DNA of 64,000 nucleotides, from assembly GCA_022600955.1 (NCBI GenBank), contig JAHZJK010000030.1:26742-90741 (forward strand), read 5' to 3'. The stretch comes from Gammaproteobacteria bacterium (lineage in GTDB: Bacteria; Pseudomonadota; Gammaproteobacteria; Steroidobacterales; Woeseiaceae). The position numbers were made by a program, and so were the translations under genes. Under the pieces are notes generated by a model. The model saw only the letters and a program-made list of their open reading frames with translations. It had not been told where the DNA came from and made no database searches. This document shows positions 26,681 through 35,629 of this stretch, piece by piece. Within the stretch, counting starts at the first letter, position 1; every line of letters starts with the position of its first letter.

Positions 26681-28999
26681 CTAGTCCACGTTTACGATTT
26701 CCCAGGTGAGATCGGATATCGTGGTTACACCACCGGCAGCGATGACAACTGGACCATCCAGCAAGTACACCCAGTTTTGGCCACTATTAACATTGCGGTA
26801 GAACATGTCTGATTTACCATCATTGTTGTAGTCGCCGCTACCGACGACCTTCCAGTCACCGGGCGTCGGCACTGTCACGGTACTTGCGCTGGTGACGACC
26901 GTAGCGCCATCCATGAGATACATGTGATTCTGACCCGTTGTCTCGTTACGCCACAAGATGTCTGAATTACCGTCACCGTTGTAGTCGCCGCTGCCGGCCA
27001 CCATCCAGTTGGCCGGATCCGGAACGGTGGTAGTACTCACACTGCTAGCGACAGTTGCGCCATTCATCAGATACAGGTGATTTTGGCCTGTCGAGTTATT
27101 CCGCCACAAAATATCGCTATTGCCATCACCGTCATAGTCGCCATTGCCCGCAACTTCCCAAACACTCGGACTCGGAACGGTGGTAACGCTAAGACTGCTG
27201 GCGATGCTCGCACCGTCCATCAAGTACATATGATTCTGGCCGGTCACACTGTGACGCCACAAGATATCGGATTTGCCGTCGCCGTTGTAATCACCATTGC
27301 CCGCAACCATCCAGAGGTTCGGACTTGGCACGGTAGTAATCGACAGGCTACTCGCGACCTCTGCACCGTCCATAAGGTACATGTGATTTTGGCCGGTGAT
27401 GCTGTTGCGCCAGAGAATGTCAGTCTTGCCGTCACCGTTATAATCGCCGTTCCCGGCGACCTGCCAGTTGGTGTCGCTCACTGGTGTGATGCCGACAGAT
27501 TGCTTGATCAGGTTTCCGACCATCGAAAACATCCAGTTCTGCCCAGAGCCTGAATTTCGCCAGAATACGTCTGAACTATTGTTTCCGTCGAGATCCGGGC
27601 CGTGATTTCGACCACTTGACGCGTATCGGTAGAGACCCTGAAAACCGCTGCCGGCAGGGCCAACGTTGTTGGGTAGATCCTCGGTGTAGCGAGGTCCGTT
27701 GTCATTAACTTCGGCGAAAATCTCCCAGTCCAGATCGTCGTTGAACGTAACCGATTCTGAATCGCTACCGGATGATGCGTTGAGCGCCACGGTTGTCGGT
27801 GACGAACCAGGGACATGCCAGACGACAGTCGCCAGGTTGCTCTCAGCATCGCCTGTAACGGTTGTCGTGAGTGCAACGGCCCTCGTCGAAGGATTCTCTG
27901 TGAAGGTAAGTTCTGCATCCGGCGCGTCATTCACGTCTGGCAGGCTGGTTGTAACGTCAACACTAAGGGATCCGATCAACCCGGTACTATCGTATACATA
28001 GTACGTCCAGACACCTGGGATCTCACGCAAGCGCCTGAATGTCGCGATACCAAACGACCCGCCAAAACCGCCTTGAACCACTGTCTCGGCAAGCGTTGCC
28101 AATGCCCCCGTTGGGTCCGTAACAACGTGAGTTAATGTGTCGTCATACGGCGAAGTCGCATGCTGCCAGCGTAGTGCAAGAATGGATGCGTCTGGCATTG
28201 TGCCATCGTCAACAGTGATCGCTACGTCAGCACCACCAAACTCGATCAAGCGGAAGAAATCGTATGTATCGGTGCCCGCTGCGGGAGGCTGATATGCTGC
28301 CGGCGGCTCGTACAAATCAGAATAGCCGTAAACTGCTCGGCAGGCCTTCACGTCGTCTGCCATTGTATGAGTGATTGCATTGTAAGGGTTCGCATACATG
28401 ATCGAATCGGGGCGATCCGAGTGTCCCTGTCCAATAAGGTGGCCAAGTTCATGAACGCTGGTCGCATGAAATCCCAGTTTGTTTCGAGTCTCCTCCGACG
28501 CTGTGCCTCCTGCAAACGTAAACACCGTCGGGTTCATCTTCAGCGAGCCATCGATGTAGGTCCAGCGGCCCAGCGAAGTTTGTGAAATTGACGAAGAAGT
28601 CGGACCCGCCCGGCCTGCGGCACCTCCAATGGTTGAATCCCATTCAAAAACCACGATGCCATCGCCTGTATTCGTAATGTCCGCCGAATCGTCAACGCCG
28701 GTATAGACGAAATTTACGTTGCACAGTCCCGCCCATTCGTCTATTGCTGCCTGGAATAATGCTACCGTCGCGGTATCGTCTGTATAACCTGCGGGCGCAT
28801 TGGTCGAGTTGTAGACCCAGGTTACGGTGCCGCCATTCCACTTTCCGAAATTGGCGCTGATACCGAGCGCTTGTTGAGGATTGTCCGCGTCGCCGGCATC
28901 GGCAGAACTCGCGTGTATATTTGCAGCCTGAAAGGTCAGGAAGCTTGCAGCAAGAGTCAGGAACAGGAAACTGATGCGGCGAACGTTGGGAGTCTTCAT
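26681..28999 (-). CDS. Secreted zinc metalloprotease (matrixin-like) with six C-terminal FG-GAP/VCBS-type repeats
   Basis: Exported protein of 772 aa. Seen: Sec signal peptide (about residues 1-31, ending HASSA), a metzincin catalytic domain with HELGHLIGQGH (His183, His187, His193, Glu184) and Met-turn DSIMYAN with Met201, a beta-rich middle region (about 230-460), then six repeats of about 51 residues with a calcium-loop pattern D-x-N-G-D-G-x-(S/T)-D and GQNHMYLMDG. Such repeats often fold as a beta-propeller. No PEP-CTERM tail or other sorting signal ends the protein. Good ribosome site (AAGGGG) before ATG 28999. Its place inside a capsule gene run suggests a surface role such as processing or attachment, but substrate is unknown. 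Confidence 0.88.
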   Translation of the reverse strand: MKTPNVRRISFLFLTLAASFLTFQAANIHASSADAGDADNPQQALGISANFGKWNGGTVTWVYNSTNAPAGYTDDTATVALFQAAIDEWAGLCNVNFVYTGVDDSADITNTGDGIVVFEWDSTIGGAAGRAGPTSSSISQTSLGRWTYIDGSLKMNPTVFTFAGGTASEETRNKLGFHATSVHELGHLIGQGHSDRPDSIMYANPYNAITHTMADDVKACRAVYGYSDLYEPPAAYQPPAAGTDTYDFFRLIEFGGADVAITVDDGTMPDASILALRWQHATSPYDDTLTHVVTDPTGALATLAETVVQGGFGGSFGIATFRRLREIPGVWTYYVYDSTGLIGSLSVDVTTSLPDVNDAPDAELTFTENPSTRAVALTTTVTGDAESNLATVVWHVPGSSPTTVALNASSGSDSESVTFNDDLDWEIFAEVNDNGPRYTEDLPNNVGPAGSGFQGLYRYASSGRNHGPDLDGNNSSDVFWRNSGSGQNWMFSMVGNLIKQSVGITPVSDTNWQVAGNGDYNGDGKTDILWRNSITGQNHMYLMDGAEVASSLSITTVPSPNLWMVAGNGDYNGDGKSDILWRHSVTGQNHMYLMDGASIASSLSVTTVPSPSVWEVAGNGDYDGDGNSDILWRNNSTGQNHLYLMNGATVASSVSTTTVPDPANWMVAGSGDYNGDGNSDILWRNETTGQNHMYLMDGATVVTSASTVTVPTPGDWKVVGSGDYNNDGKSDMFYRNVNSGQNWVYLLDGPVVIAAGGVTTISDLTWEIVNVD
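26690..27600 (-). repeat. In-frame tandem repeats, about 153 bases each, six copies
   Basis: Coding repeats in the 3' part of the metalloprotease gene. The same landmark (TACATGTGATT-type sequence encoding NHMYLMDG) recurs every 153 bases at about 26920, 27073, 27226 and 27379. The two outer copies are more diverged. All copies keep the frame. Confidence 0.85.
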
Positions 29000-29094
29000 G
29001 ATTGTTACCCCTTGGTTTTCTTATTGTTGGCGGACACTCCAAGCGTACAATCGCCGGAAACGACTGCATCGCTCTCAAAGAACAAAGCTGCACC

Positions 29095-29122
29095 ATTATA
29101 GTACAAGCGCGTCGCCGATCAA
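29095..29122 (-). promoter_or_regulatory. Sigma-70 promoter candidate for the metalloprotease gene
   Basis: On the - strand TTGATC, a 16-base spacer and a perfect TATAAT (29100-29095). Transcription would start near 29088, giving a leader of about 90 bases before the ATG at 28999. The position between two genes of the same direction would let the protease be expressed on its own. Confidence 0.5.
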
Positions 29123-29149
29123 TTTGGACCTACTATCCAGGATTGGCGC

Positions 29150-29758
29150 CTAGTCTGGCGCGGTTGCACCGTCAGGAGGAGGTCCGACCTCATCTGCGCC
29201 ATTTCCTTCGGGCGGAACATCGTAACTGATCGCGCCCTGTTCAGGCGGAGGCATGTCGGGCAATCCGGCGCCCGATGCTTCTGGAGCAGGGCCAATGTAG
29301 TCTGAATCGATGAATTCAGATGTATCGTCGTATATGCCGGGATCCGCGCCCAGGTTGGCCGGCGGACTGTCACCTGTAGTCCGTGCGCTTGGTGGGGCGG
29401 TGGTTGGCGTTCCTGCGCCGGTCGTCGAATTCTCCGCTGGGCGTTCTCCGCTAGCTGCGCCATCGGGGACAGGTGCGGACGAACTGACTGGCACACCGTA
29501 CCTGTCAATGGTGGGATTGACCGGCTGCGGTGGTCTTTCGATAGCGCGCGTGTCTGGTCCTGCACCAGGCAAATCATCCGTGTCGTTCGGCGAACCCTGT
29601 GTCACATCATCTGCCACGCCGCCCGTCTCGCCCGGCACGGCCTGCTCGTCCTGACCGATTGCTCTTGTCGCGTCTTTGCGGGAAGCGCTGAAAACCATGA
29701 CCGCAACCGCGAGCGTGATTAATGCCAGTAACCCGATCAAACGAACCGCAAGACTCAT
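29150..29758 (-). CDS. Hypothetical membrane-anchored proline-rich protein
   Basis: Not recognised. 202 aa with one N-terminal hydrophobic helix (about residues 5-24, RLIGLLALITLAVAVMVF) and then a low-complexity, acidic chain rich in Pro, Gly, Ala, Thr and Asp with no Cys or predicted fold. This is the shape of a periplasmic spacer or tethering protein. It lies between the SLBB exporter and the metalloprotease genes, with a purine-rich GGAGTTCGGAGA just before the ATG. Codon pattern and direction agree with neighbours, so it is probably real; function is unknown. Confidence 0.65.
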   Translation of the reverse strand: MSLAVRLIGLLALITLAVAVMVFSASRKDATRAIGQDEQAVPGETGGVADDVTQGSPNDTDDLPGAGPDTRAIERPPQPVNPTIDRYGVPVSSSAPVPDGAASGERPAENSTTGAGTPTTAPPSARTTGDSPPANLGADPGIYDDTSEFIDSDYIGPAPEASGAGLPDMPPPEQGAISYDVPPEGNGADEVGPPPDGATAPD

Positions 29759-29860
29759 TCTCCGAACTCCGCTGGGTATCGAATCTAAACCCGTCGATTT
29801 TGTATCTCATTCGCCGGCAAACAACGACCGTTATCTGCGGCGAAATCGTTACAGCTTTTT

Positions 29861-32590
29861 CTAATTGAACGTCTGCACGGCTGCTACTGCAATTGCGGCC
29901 TGGTAGAGAACCTGAGTCACATTGCCCCAGAACGTCAACGGCCGCATTCTGTCAGTATCGAGCGGTACGACAATTGTATCGCCTGGCCGAATCTCAACTC
30001 TGTTATTGCGACCGAACCACCTCGACCCTTTGCCGGACACAACTGCACCATTTGCTCTAACGATGTAAATCAGTTTCTTGTCAGCCCTGCGCGTCAAACC
30101 GCCACTCAGCGCAATATACTCATCCCGCGACGCTTTCTCCCGGTAAAGGTGTGATGTGTTTTGCTGGGTTTCCCCCAAAACTGTCACCACCTGAGCCGTG
30201 GTTGGAATCATCAACCGGTCACCATTACGAACCTCTATGGATTCTCCGTTTGTTTGTTGGTCAATATCAATTACGAGGCGACCAACTGCTTCGGTCCTTC
30301 TCAGCTGGTCCAGAAGTACGCGGCCAGTACTCTGCGTCTCAACGCCACCAGTCGTCGCAGTTTGCAAGGAAAGCGAGGCAAGATCTGCCTCCATTCGGCG
30401 CGCCAGGGTCTCTATTTGATCTTGCTCTTGCTGTTTCAGTGACTCACGCAAGAAAACCGCGCCTTCCGGAAATGCCGCTGCGGTAAGTCCGCCAGCACGG
30501 GCGATCACTTCTGCCAGCGTCTCCCCACGACGCACGCGGTACGCGCCTGGAAACTGTACCTCACCCTCAAGAGTTATCGTCCATATCGAGTCCCATTGTG
30601 GAACTCGATTGATGATGAGGTAGTCGTGCTCCTGCAACGAAACATCCGCCGACAGGTCTCCTTGCCTGATCGCATACAAGTCGACTTTTCGTGTGTCTGA
30701 CTCCCTGCTACCGCCTGCTGTTACGGTATACCTTGTGAGTTCGGCTTCCAGCGCATAAGCGCTCTCGGTCAGATTGCCTCCTGCTCGCACCAAGTCGCTA
30801 ATCCGCATTGCGGTTTCCAGCGGATAGATTCCCGGCGCCCGCACATTGCCCGATATCTGAACCTGCCGTGCCGGATTATCGATCGTCGACTGTGCCCGCA
30901 ACTCTTCAAGCAATGGTCCGACAACACGCTGGCGGCCAAGCGCCAAACTAAACACGTTGACTGTATCGCCAGGCTGAAGCATGACATCCGCGGCAGAGCC
31001 CCGCCCATGTAGCGCTGCTGACAAACTCGCGGACAGCACATCAAGTGGCTCGCCCCTGGCGTTCTCACGCCGGATTAGCACGTAGTCGGTGTCGACCCCT
31101 GGCAACAGTTCTTCAGGCGAACTGATCAGATCCGACAGCCGCATTCCATCGCGCCAAGGATAGTCTCCCGGTCGATGGACATGGCCCGACAAGGCGACTG
31201 CATTACCCAGCTCTGGCAGAACTTTCGGTACGACCAGCGTGTCACCTTTCTGGATGCGAATTGTATTTGCGGACTCGCTACGCAGATTTACCGACAATAC
31301 GGTCCGCTCCCCGTCTTGCCCGATTCGTTCGAGCCGCGCGCCATCTGCGAATGCATCCGCTGTCAGACCACCTGCAAGTCCGACCAGATCAGCCGCCGTA
31401 GTTAGTCGTCCTACTTCGTATATGGCAGGACGATTAACTGCACCACCCACAGCGACCGTCATGCCTATCGGTGGAACAAAAATCACGTCGCCAGGCTGCA
31501 ATCGGCGATCGCCCGAATTGTCACCACGGATCAGCAAGTCGTACGCATCGAGCCGGCCGACAAGCTTGCCACTTCTCTTCAGTTGTATATTGCGCAGCGA
31601 TCCAATAGCACTCAATCCACCGCTGCGGTACAACGCTGCACTGACAGTCGCCAGACCACTTACAACGTACGAACCGGGGCGGTTCACATCACCGAGCACA
31701 AATACGCGGATCGTTCTTAGCTGACCCATCGTCACGCTAACCTGCGTACCGATGAGCGTCTGCTGGACCTGTTTTTTCAAGTTCGTACGAAATTCAGAAA
31801 ACGGAATTCCGGCCACAGTCACTGGTCCGATATTCGGTAAATTTAGTTCACCGTCTCTCGATACTTCGTGTTCGTAGATTTCGTTTACGTTGCCGTATAA
31901 CTGCACCCGAACGGAATCACCGGGTCCCAGAATGTAATTCTCCGGCACCGGTCCATTGGCCGGCGCATCGAATCCCGTTTCCTGTGGTGCGAAAACGTCG
32001 TAACCGAAAGGCTCGAGAGCCTCGATGCCAATGGGTGTTTGAGCAAGGATACGGGCGTCTACGTCGAACGACGACAAATTGGGTTCCGCCTGCAAACGAC
32101 GGTTGATCTCGGACTCGCTCAGACCCAGTAACGGAATACGCTCCAGGCCCTGAAGCGAAAGTATTCCTGAGTCGTCCAGAACGAACAGTTGACTGCCGAT
32201 AAGCCTTTGCAATGCTGGATCCTCGGCAAGGTCGCGGCTTTGCGCTGCATCCAGAGTGCTACTCGGCGAGAAGTCAATAACTATCCGGCTGCGCGGTTGT
32301 GCAGTCATTTCCGCCAGACCCTGGCGCCACATATCGGGCATGGCACCTGTCGAAGTATCCGCCGTAGAAAGCGGCTCGTTTATCGAGCTCTGCGAACTCT
32401 GTTGCTGCTGGCTGTTGAGCTCACGCAGCGCCTGCATAGCCTGCTCACGCTCTGCTGCTGGCAGCGAATTGAGAATCTGCTGCTGCGTCGGTGACAACTG
32501 AATTGACTGCGATGCCGCATTCATGGGGAAAATCACACAACAAAGCAAGGCCAGTAAAGGCACCTTTCTACCGGGCCCAACGAGACTCAT
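29861..32590 (-). CDS. Large SLBB-domain polysaccharide export protein (Wza-like)
   Basis: Outer-membrane/periplasmic polysaccharide exporter, 909 aa, much longer than Wza. Seen: signal peptide ending near AASQS, a Gln-rich helical stretch (about 35-75), the Poly_export core NYILGPGDSVRVQLYGNV at about 235-252, then about six SLBB units, each ending with a PGD-type turn (LQPGDVIFVPP, IQKGDTLVVPK, LQPGDTVNVFS, RNGDRLMIPT, IRPGDTIVVPL). A C-terminal hydrophobic helix (VTQVLYQAAIAVAAVQTF) may cross the outer membrane. I chose ATG 32590, which overlaps the TGA of the Wzi-like gene (ATGA) and has GGAG upstream; a TTG four codons earlier is possible. Similar long proteins occur with Wzi in marine gammaproteobacterial capsule clusters. 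Confidence 0.9.
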   Translation of the reverse strand: MSLVGPGRKVPLLALLCCVIFPMNAASQSIQLSPTQQQILNSLPAAEREQAMQALRELNSQQQQSSQSSINEPLSTADTSTGAMPDMWRQGLAEMTAQPRSRIVIDFSPSSTLDAAQSRDLAEDPALQRLIGSQLFVLDDSGILSLQGLERIPLLGLSESEINRRLQAEPNLSSFDVDARILAQTPIGIEALEPFGYDVFAPQETGFDAPANGPVPENYILGPGDSVRVQLYGNVNEIYEHEVSRDGELNLPNIGPVTVAGIPFSEFRTNLKKQVQQTLIGTQVSVTMGQLRTIRVFVLGDVNRPGSYVVSGLATVSAALYRSGGLSAIGSLRNIQLKRSGKLVGRLDAYDLLIRGDNSGDRRLQPGDVIFVPPIGMTVAVGGAVNRPAIYEVGRLTTAADLVGLAGGLTADAFADGARLERIGQDGERTVLSVNLRSESANTIRIQKGDTLVVPKVLPELGNAVALSGHVHRPGDYPWRDGMRLSDLISSPEELLPGVDTDYVLIRRENARGEPLDVLSASLSAALHGRGSAADVMLQPGDTVNVFSLALGRQRVVGPLLEELRAQSTIDNPARQVQISGNVRAPGIYPLETAMRISDLVRAGGNLTESAYALEAELTRYTVTAGGSRESDTRKVDLYAIRQGDLSADVSLQEHDYLIINRVPQWDSIWTITLEGEVQFPGAYRVRRGETLAEVIARAGGLTAAAFPEGAVFLRESLKQQEQDQIETLARRMEADLASLSLQTATTGGVETQSTGRVLLDQLRRTEAVGRLVIDIDQQTNGESIEVRNGDRLMIPTTAQVVTVLGETQQNTSHLYREKASRDEYIALSGGLTRRADKKLIYIVRANGAVVSGKGSRWFGRNNRVEIRPGDTIVVPLDTDRMRPLTFWGNVTQVLYQAAIAVAAVQTFN

Positions 32591-34059
32591 AATGAACTCC
32601 AACGCAGAAATGCGGACACATCCGATTCTAGCGTGGCCTCGCTTAGAGAATCTGCATCACGGTGTGCGAGCCCAAAATGAAACCGACCAAGCCTGGTTTG
32701 CCTCATGTGCGTTATTTGCATATCGAAAACTTTCTGCAGCGTTGGTGACAGCGTATGTCGAGGATTTGTGGGGCCAAGTCGGTTGATCTCCATGTATCGC
32801 AACGAAATATTCCACATATGACCGCCGGATTGTACCAGTGTTGAGCCGAACGAGTAGGACAAGCCGTCTCCATCCATCGGGTGGCCAATGGCTTTGCCCT
32901 TGTAGCGATAGCCTGTCAGGTAGACACCGTGCCCATAGGCGCAATTCGGTTTGGCATCGCTAAATCCGAACCCTCCCTCCCGGCACATTGAATCAGTGAC
33001 TTCAATATGCGAACGATATGCGCCGGCACCGATTTGACCCCAGTGTTCGACGCCGACCTGGCGCATCCATGAACCAATTGCGCCACCACCACCCCGTCCA
33101 TCCTCACCAATCCATTGCATATACAGAGCGAGCGGCAGGTCTTTTGGCAGGCGCCAGCGAATGTCGAATCCTCCAAGCTGGTTGCCTGGCTCATCGTCCG
33201 GGCTGATGTTCACACCGCGATTATCATTCCCGACCAACAGATCCAGAAACGTGTCCAGACCGCAGGGGCGATTTTCGCCGCACCACTGAGCGGTTCTGGA
33301 AATGCCAATTTCGAGACCGGTGTTTGGCGGTCTGAAAGTACCCCTTACGCCAAACAACAATGCGTCATCGATCTGGCGATCATCATCCAGCATCGTCATA
33401 AAGCTTGAAAGGCTCCAGGGACCGATCCAGCTGAGCCACTTTGTCTTGAACGGCGCACTGATCTTTCTGTCAATCGAGAGTCCGGGCGACGGTCGGGCGT
33501 TGCTGGACATCACCAGGCTTCCGTCACGACCTGGTCCCCACCAGCGCTCCTGCCAGCCCGCCGAAAGCATCCAGTTTCCAACTGACAGGCCCACGTAGGT
33601 GCCATCCGGTCGAATCTCATCGCCGTCGAACGGATTTGCGACGCCTGAAGCGGAGAGATTTAGTGCGAATCTCGCTCCGGACCAGGCGAACTGCGCCTTC
33701 ACTTCGCCCTCTGCTCGGGGCGTATTTTCGAAAGAACGAATGAGTCGGGGGTTTAGCGCCGCGGACACCTCGAAGCTCGACACCCATTCATTTGACCTGA
33801 GTGCGGATTGAACAAATTGATCTGTCCGAAGGTACGCATCCTGAACACTGCCCGACAGCGAGTTAACGTCAGTTTTCCGCATAGACATGGCGATGTCATC
33901 TACTGTGATCGGCCATGCAGTCAGCGGAACATTGGTTACATTACTGTCGTTCAGCAATTCCAGATCAAGACGGAGCTGCATGTCGCCGGGCGCCACAACA
34001 GGGGATGACTGCGCCTGCAACGGCAACAGTAGCAACAGTGCTAGTAGGAACTTCGCCAT
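32587..34059 (-). CDS. Wzi-like capsule assembly outer-membrane protein, copy 2
   Basis: Outer-membrane beta-barrel lectin family that holds capsule on the cell surface. 490 aa with a signal peptide (about residues 1-18). Seen: WWGPGRDGSLVMSSNARP at about 166-183, TKWLSWIGPW, ISRTAQWCGENRPCG and VGNDNRG, all conserved in capsule assembly Wzi proteins. It shares these blocks with the gene immediately upstream, so the two are tandem paralogues, although overall sequences have diverged considerably. Overlaps the first copy by 19 bases and the SLBB exporter by 4, which makes one transcriptional and translational unit. Confidence 0.9.
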   Translation of the reverse strand: MAKFLLALLLLLPLQAQSSPVVAPGDMQLRLDLELLNDSNVTNVPLTAWPITVDDIAMSMRKTDVNSLSGSVQDAYLRTDQFVQSALRSNEWVSSFEVSAALNPRLIRSFENTPRAEGEVKAQFAWSGARFALNLSASGVANPFDGDEIRPDGTYVGLSVGNWMLSAGWQERWWGPGRDGSLVMSSNARPSPGLSIDRKISAPFKTKWLSWIGPWSLSSFMTMLDDDRQIDDALLFGVRGTFRPPNTGLEIGISRTAQWCGENRPCGLDTFLDLLVGNDNRGVNISPDDEPGNQLGGFDIRWRLPKDLPLALYMQWIGEDGRGGGGAIGSWMRQVGVEHWGQIGAGAYRSHIEVTDSMCREGGFGFSDAKPNCAYGHGVYLTGYRYKGKAIGHPMDGDGLSYSFGSTLVQSGGHMWNISLRYMEINRLGPTNPRHTLSPTLQKVFDMQITHMRQTRLGRFHFGLAHRDADSLSEATLESDVSAFLRWSSL

Positions 34060-35522
34060 TGCAAGTAGAAACGCGCGTTAGAAGCTGAGGTTCCGCTGGC
34101 TACATCATCGATGTCTTCGAAACCAAGTCCGATATCAATCAAGCCATAGGAAAACTGCCGACTGTGAGACAAATCCAGGCTAACAATATCTTGCCTGGTC
34201 GGTGTTAGCGTGTTTTTCGGATCGGCTGATCCACCTCGATTGAGTGCGCCATAACGTAGCGTGGCACGCCACTGGGTATCCGCATCGTCAACCAGCAGCG
34301 CGCCAACAGAAATCATGCGAGCGTCATTGTCGACGCCATGGCCTACACTGCGGCCACGATAGCGATAGCCAGTCGTGTAGTTGCCGTGGTTGTAGCCACA
34401 GTTAAAGATTTCACTCGACTCATGAAACTGGCACGAAGTGCCTGCGAATTCCGCGAACACCCGAGTTGACCATCGGTCCGCAAGATACCCGCTCCACTCA
34501 CCGCCAACCTGGCCAAGATAGCGACTTGGAAATCCACCGGCCTCATCTTCACCGATAAACTGCCCATAAAAAGCGACGGGCTGTCCGAATAATACAGGCG
34601 ACCAGCGAAAATCCAGTCCGGCGAGCTGATTGCCGGGTTCGTTGTCAAAATCAACACCCGGGTCCCCACGATTATCATTGCCCAGCAAAAGGTCCACGAA
34701 AGTTTCCGCATCGCACGGTCTGCCATCACCGCACCACTGCGCACTCCGCGACAGTCCAAGCTCGAGACTCTTGAGTGGCCTGAGCGTAACTCGCATGCCG
34801 AAGAACTGCGCATTCGGAATATCCCGGTCTTCCTCCATCTGGCCAAACATGAGACTAAAATCCCAGGGCCCCATCCAGCTCAACCATTTCGTATTCCAGG
34901 GATCCGTGAAGATTCGGTCTACAACCAGCGCAGGCATTGGCCGGGCATTGTTGGAAAGAATCAGGCTGCCATCCCAGCCTGGGCCCCACCAACGCTCTTG
35001 CGTGCTCGCCGCAACGGACCAGTTGCCGAACACCGCGCCGACCAGCGTATTATCGACTCGAACTTCTTTGCTGTCCTGCTCGGAATCGACGCCCTGAACG
35101 TTCACTTCTGCGCTAAACCATTCGCCGATATAGCCGGCGCCAGCCGACAATTCGATCTCACCCCGCGGCGTATTTTGAAACCCTCGAATTCGGGTCGGTT
35201 CGTCGGCGCCGGCTGCCTTGGCATTGAATGTCAGGTACTCGCTGCGGGTCTCCCAGTGTGCGCGGTCTTTCACACGCAGCAGTGACGCAGCGATCGCCGC
35301 CGGCAAGGTGTTGACATCCACCTGATCGAAATCATCCAGAATAGGCCCCCACGCCAAAGGCCAGGTCGTCGTCGGCCCTTTGATCACCCCGTAGTCTGCC
35401 AATCGCTGAATATCGTGGCGTAAGACAGGATCACCTGCCGGGATATACGGCCCAGCGATAGCTATCGGTGATGCCAGCCAGACCAGCAGTACAGCAGCTC
35501 GAATATGCACCCGAAATTTCAT
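34041..35522 (-). CDS. Wzi-like capsule assembly outer-membrane protein, copy 1
   Basis: 493 aa Wzi-family outer-membrane protein, first gene of the leftward run. The ATG at 35522 begins a clear signal peptide (MKFRVHIRAAVLLVWLAS, cleavage near AIAG); longer in-frame readings place that hydrophobic core about 70 residues inside. Seen: YIPAGDPVLRHDIQRLADYG, typical for the N-terminus of the family, WWGPGWDGSLILSNNARP, DPWNTKWLSWMGPWDF, SRSAQWCGDGRPC and GNDNRG. Role is inferred from Wzi of Escherichia coli, which binds group 1 capsule. Promoter should lie in the 107 bases shared with the divergent methyltransferase gene. Confidence 0.9.
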   Translation of the reverse strand: MKFRVHIRAAVLLVWLASPIAIAGPYIPAGDPVLRHDIQRLADYGVIKGPTTTWPLAWGPILDDFDQVDVNTLPAAIAASLLRVKDRAHWETRSEYLTFNAKAAGADEPTRIRGFQNTPRGEIELSAGAGYIGEWFSAEVNVQGVDSEQDSKEVRVDNTLVGAVFGNWSVAASTQERWWGPGWDGSLILSNNARPMPALVVDRIFTDPWNTKWLSWMGPWDFSLMFGQMEEDRDIPNAQFFGMRVTLRPLKSLELGLSRSAQWCGDGRPCDAETFVDLLLGNDNRGDPGVDFDNEPGNQLAGLDFRWSPVLFGQPVAFYGQFIGEDEAGGFPSRYLGQVGGEWSGYLADRWSTRVFAEFAGTSCQFHESSEIFNCGYNHGNYTTGYRYRGRSVGHGVDNDARMISVGALLVDDADTQWRATLRYGALNRGGSADPKNTLTPTRQDIVSLDLSHSRQFSYGLIDIGLGFEDIDDVASGTSASNARFYLQWRSSY

Positions 35523-35629
35523 GCGCGAATTGTGACGTGCATGACAGCTCCCGACAAGTGCAATACCATCTCTCATTACTCGCTCCGACAGTTGCCAGGA
35601 CAAGTGGGTTGTCACACACAGATTGGTCA

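Noticed and set aside
26690..27600. Possible minisatellite or CRISPR-like repeat from regular spacing
   Set aside because: The 153-base period is coding and keeps frame; copies encode a known D-x-N-G-D-G repeat and there are no spacers.
26681..28999. Metalloprotease as an exosortase (PEP-CTERM) substrate
   Set aside because: The C-terminus ends in a repeat (SDLTWEIVNVD) with no VPEP motif, helix or basic tail. No other protein in the window has such a tail either.
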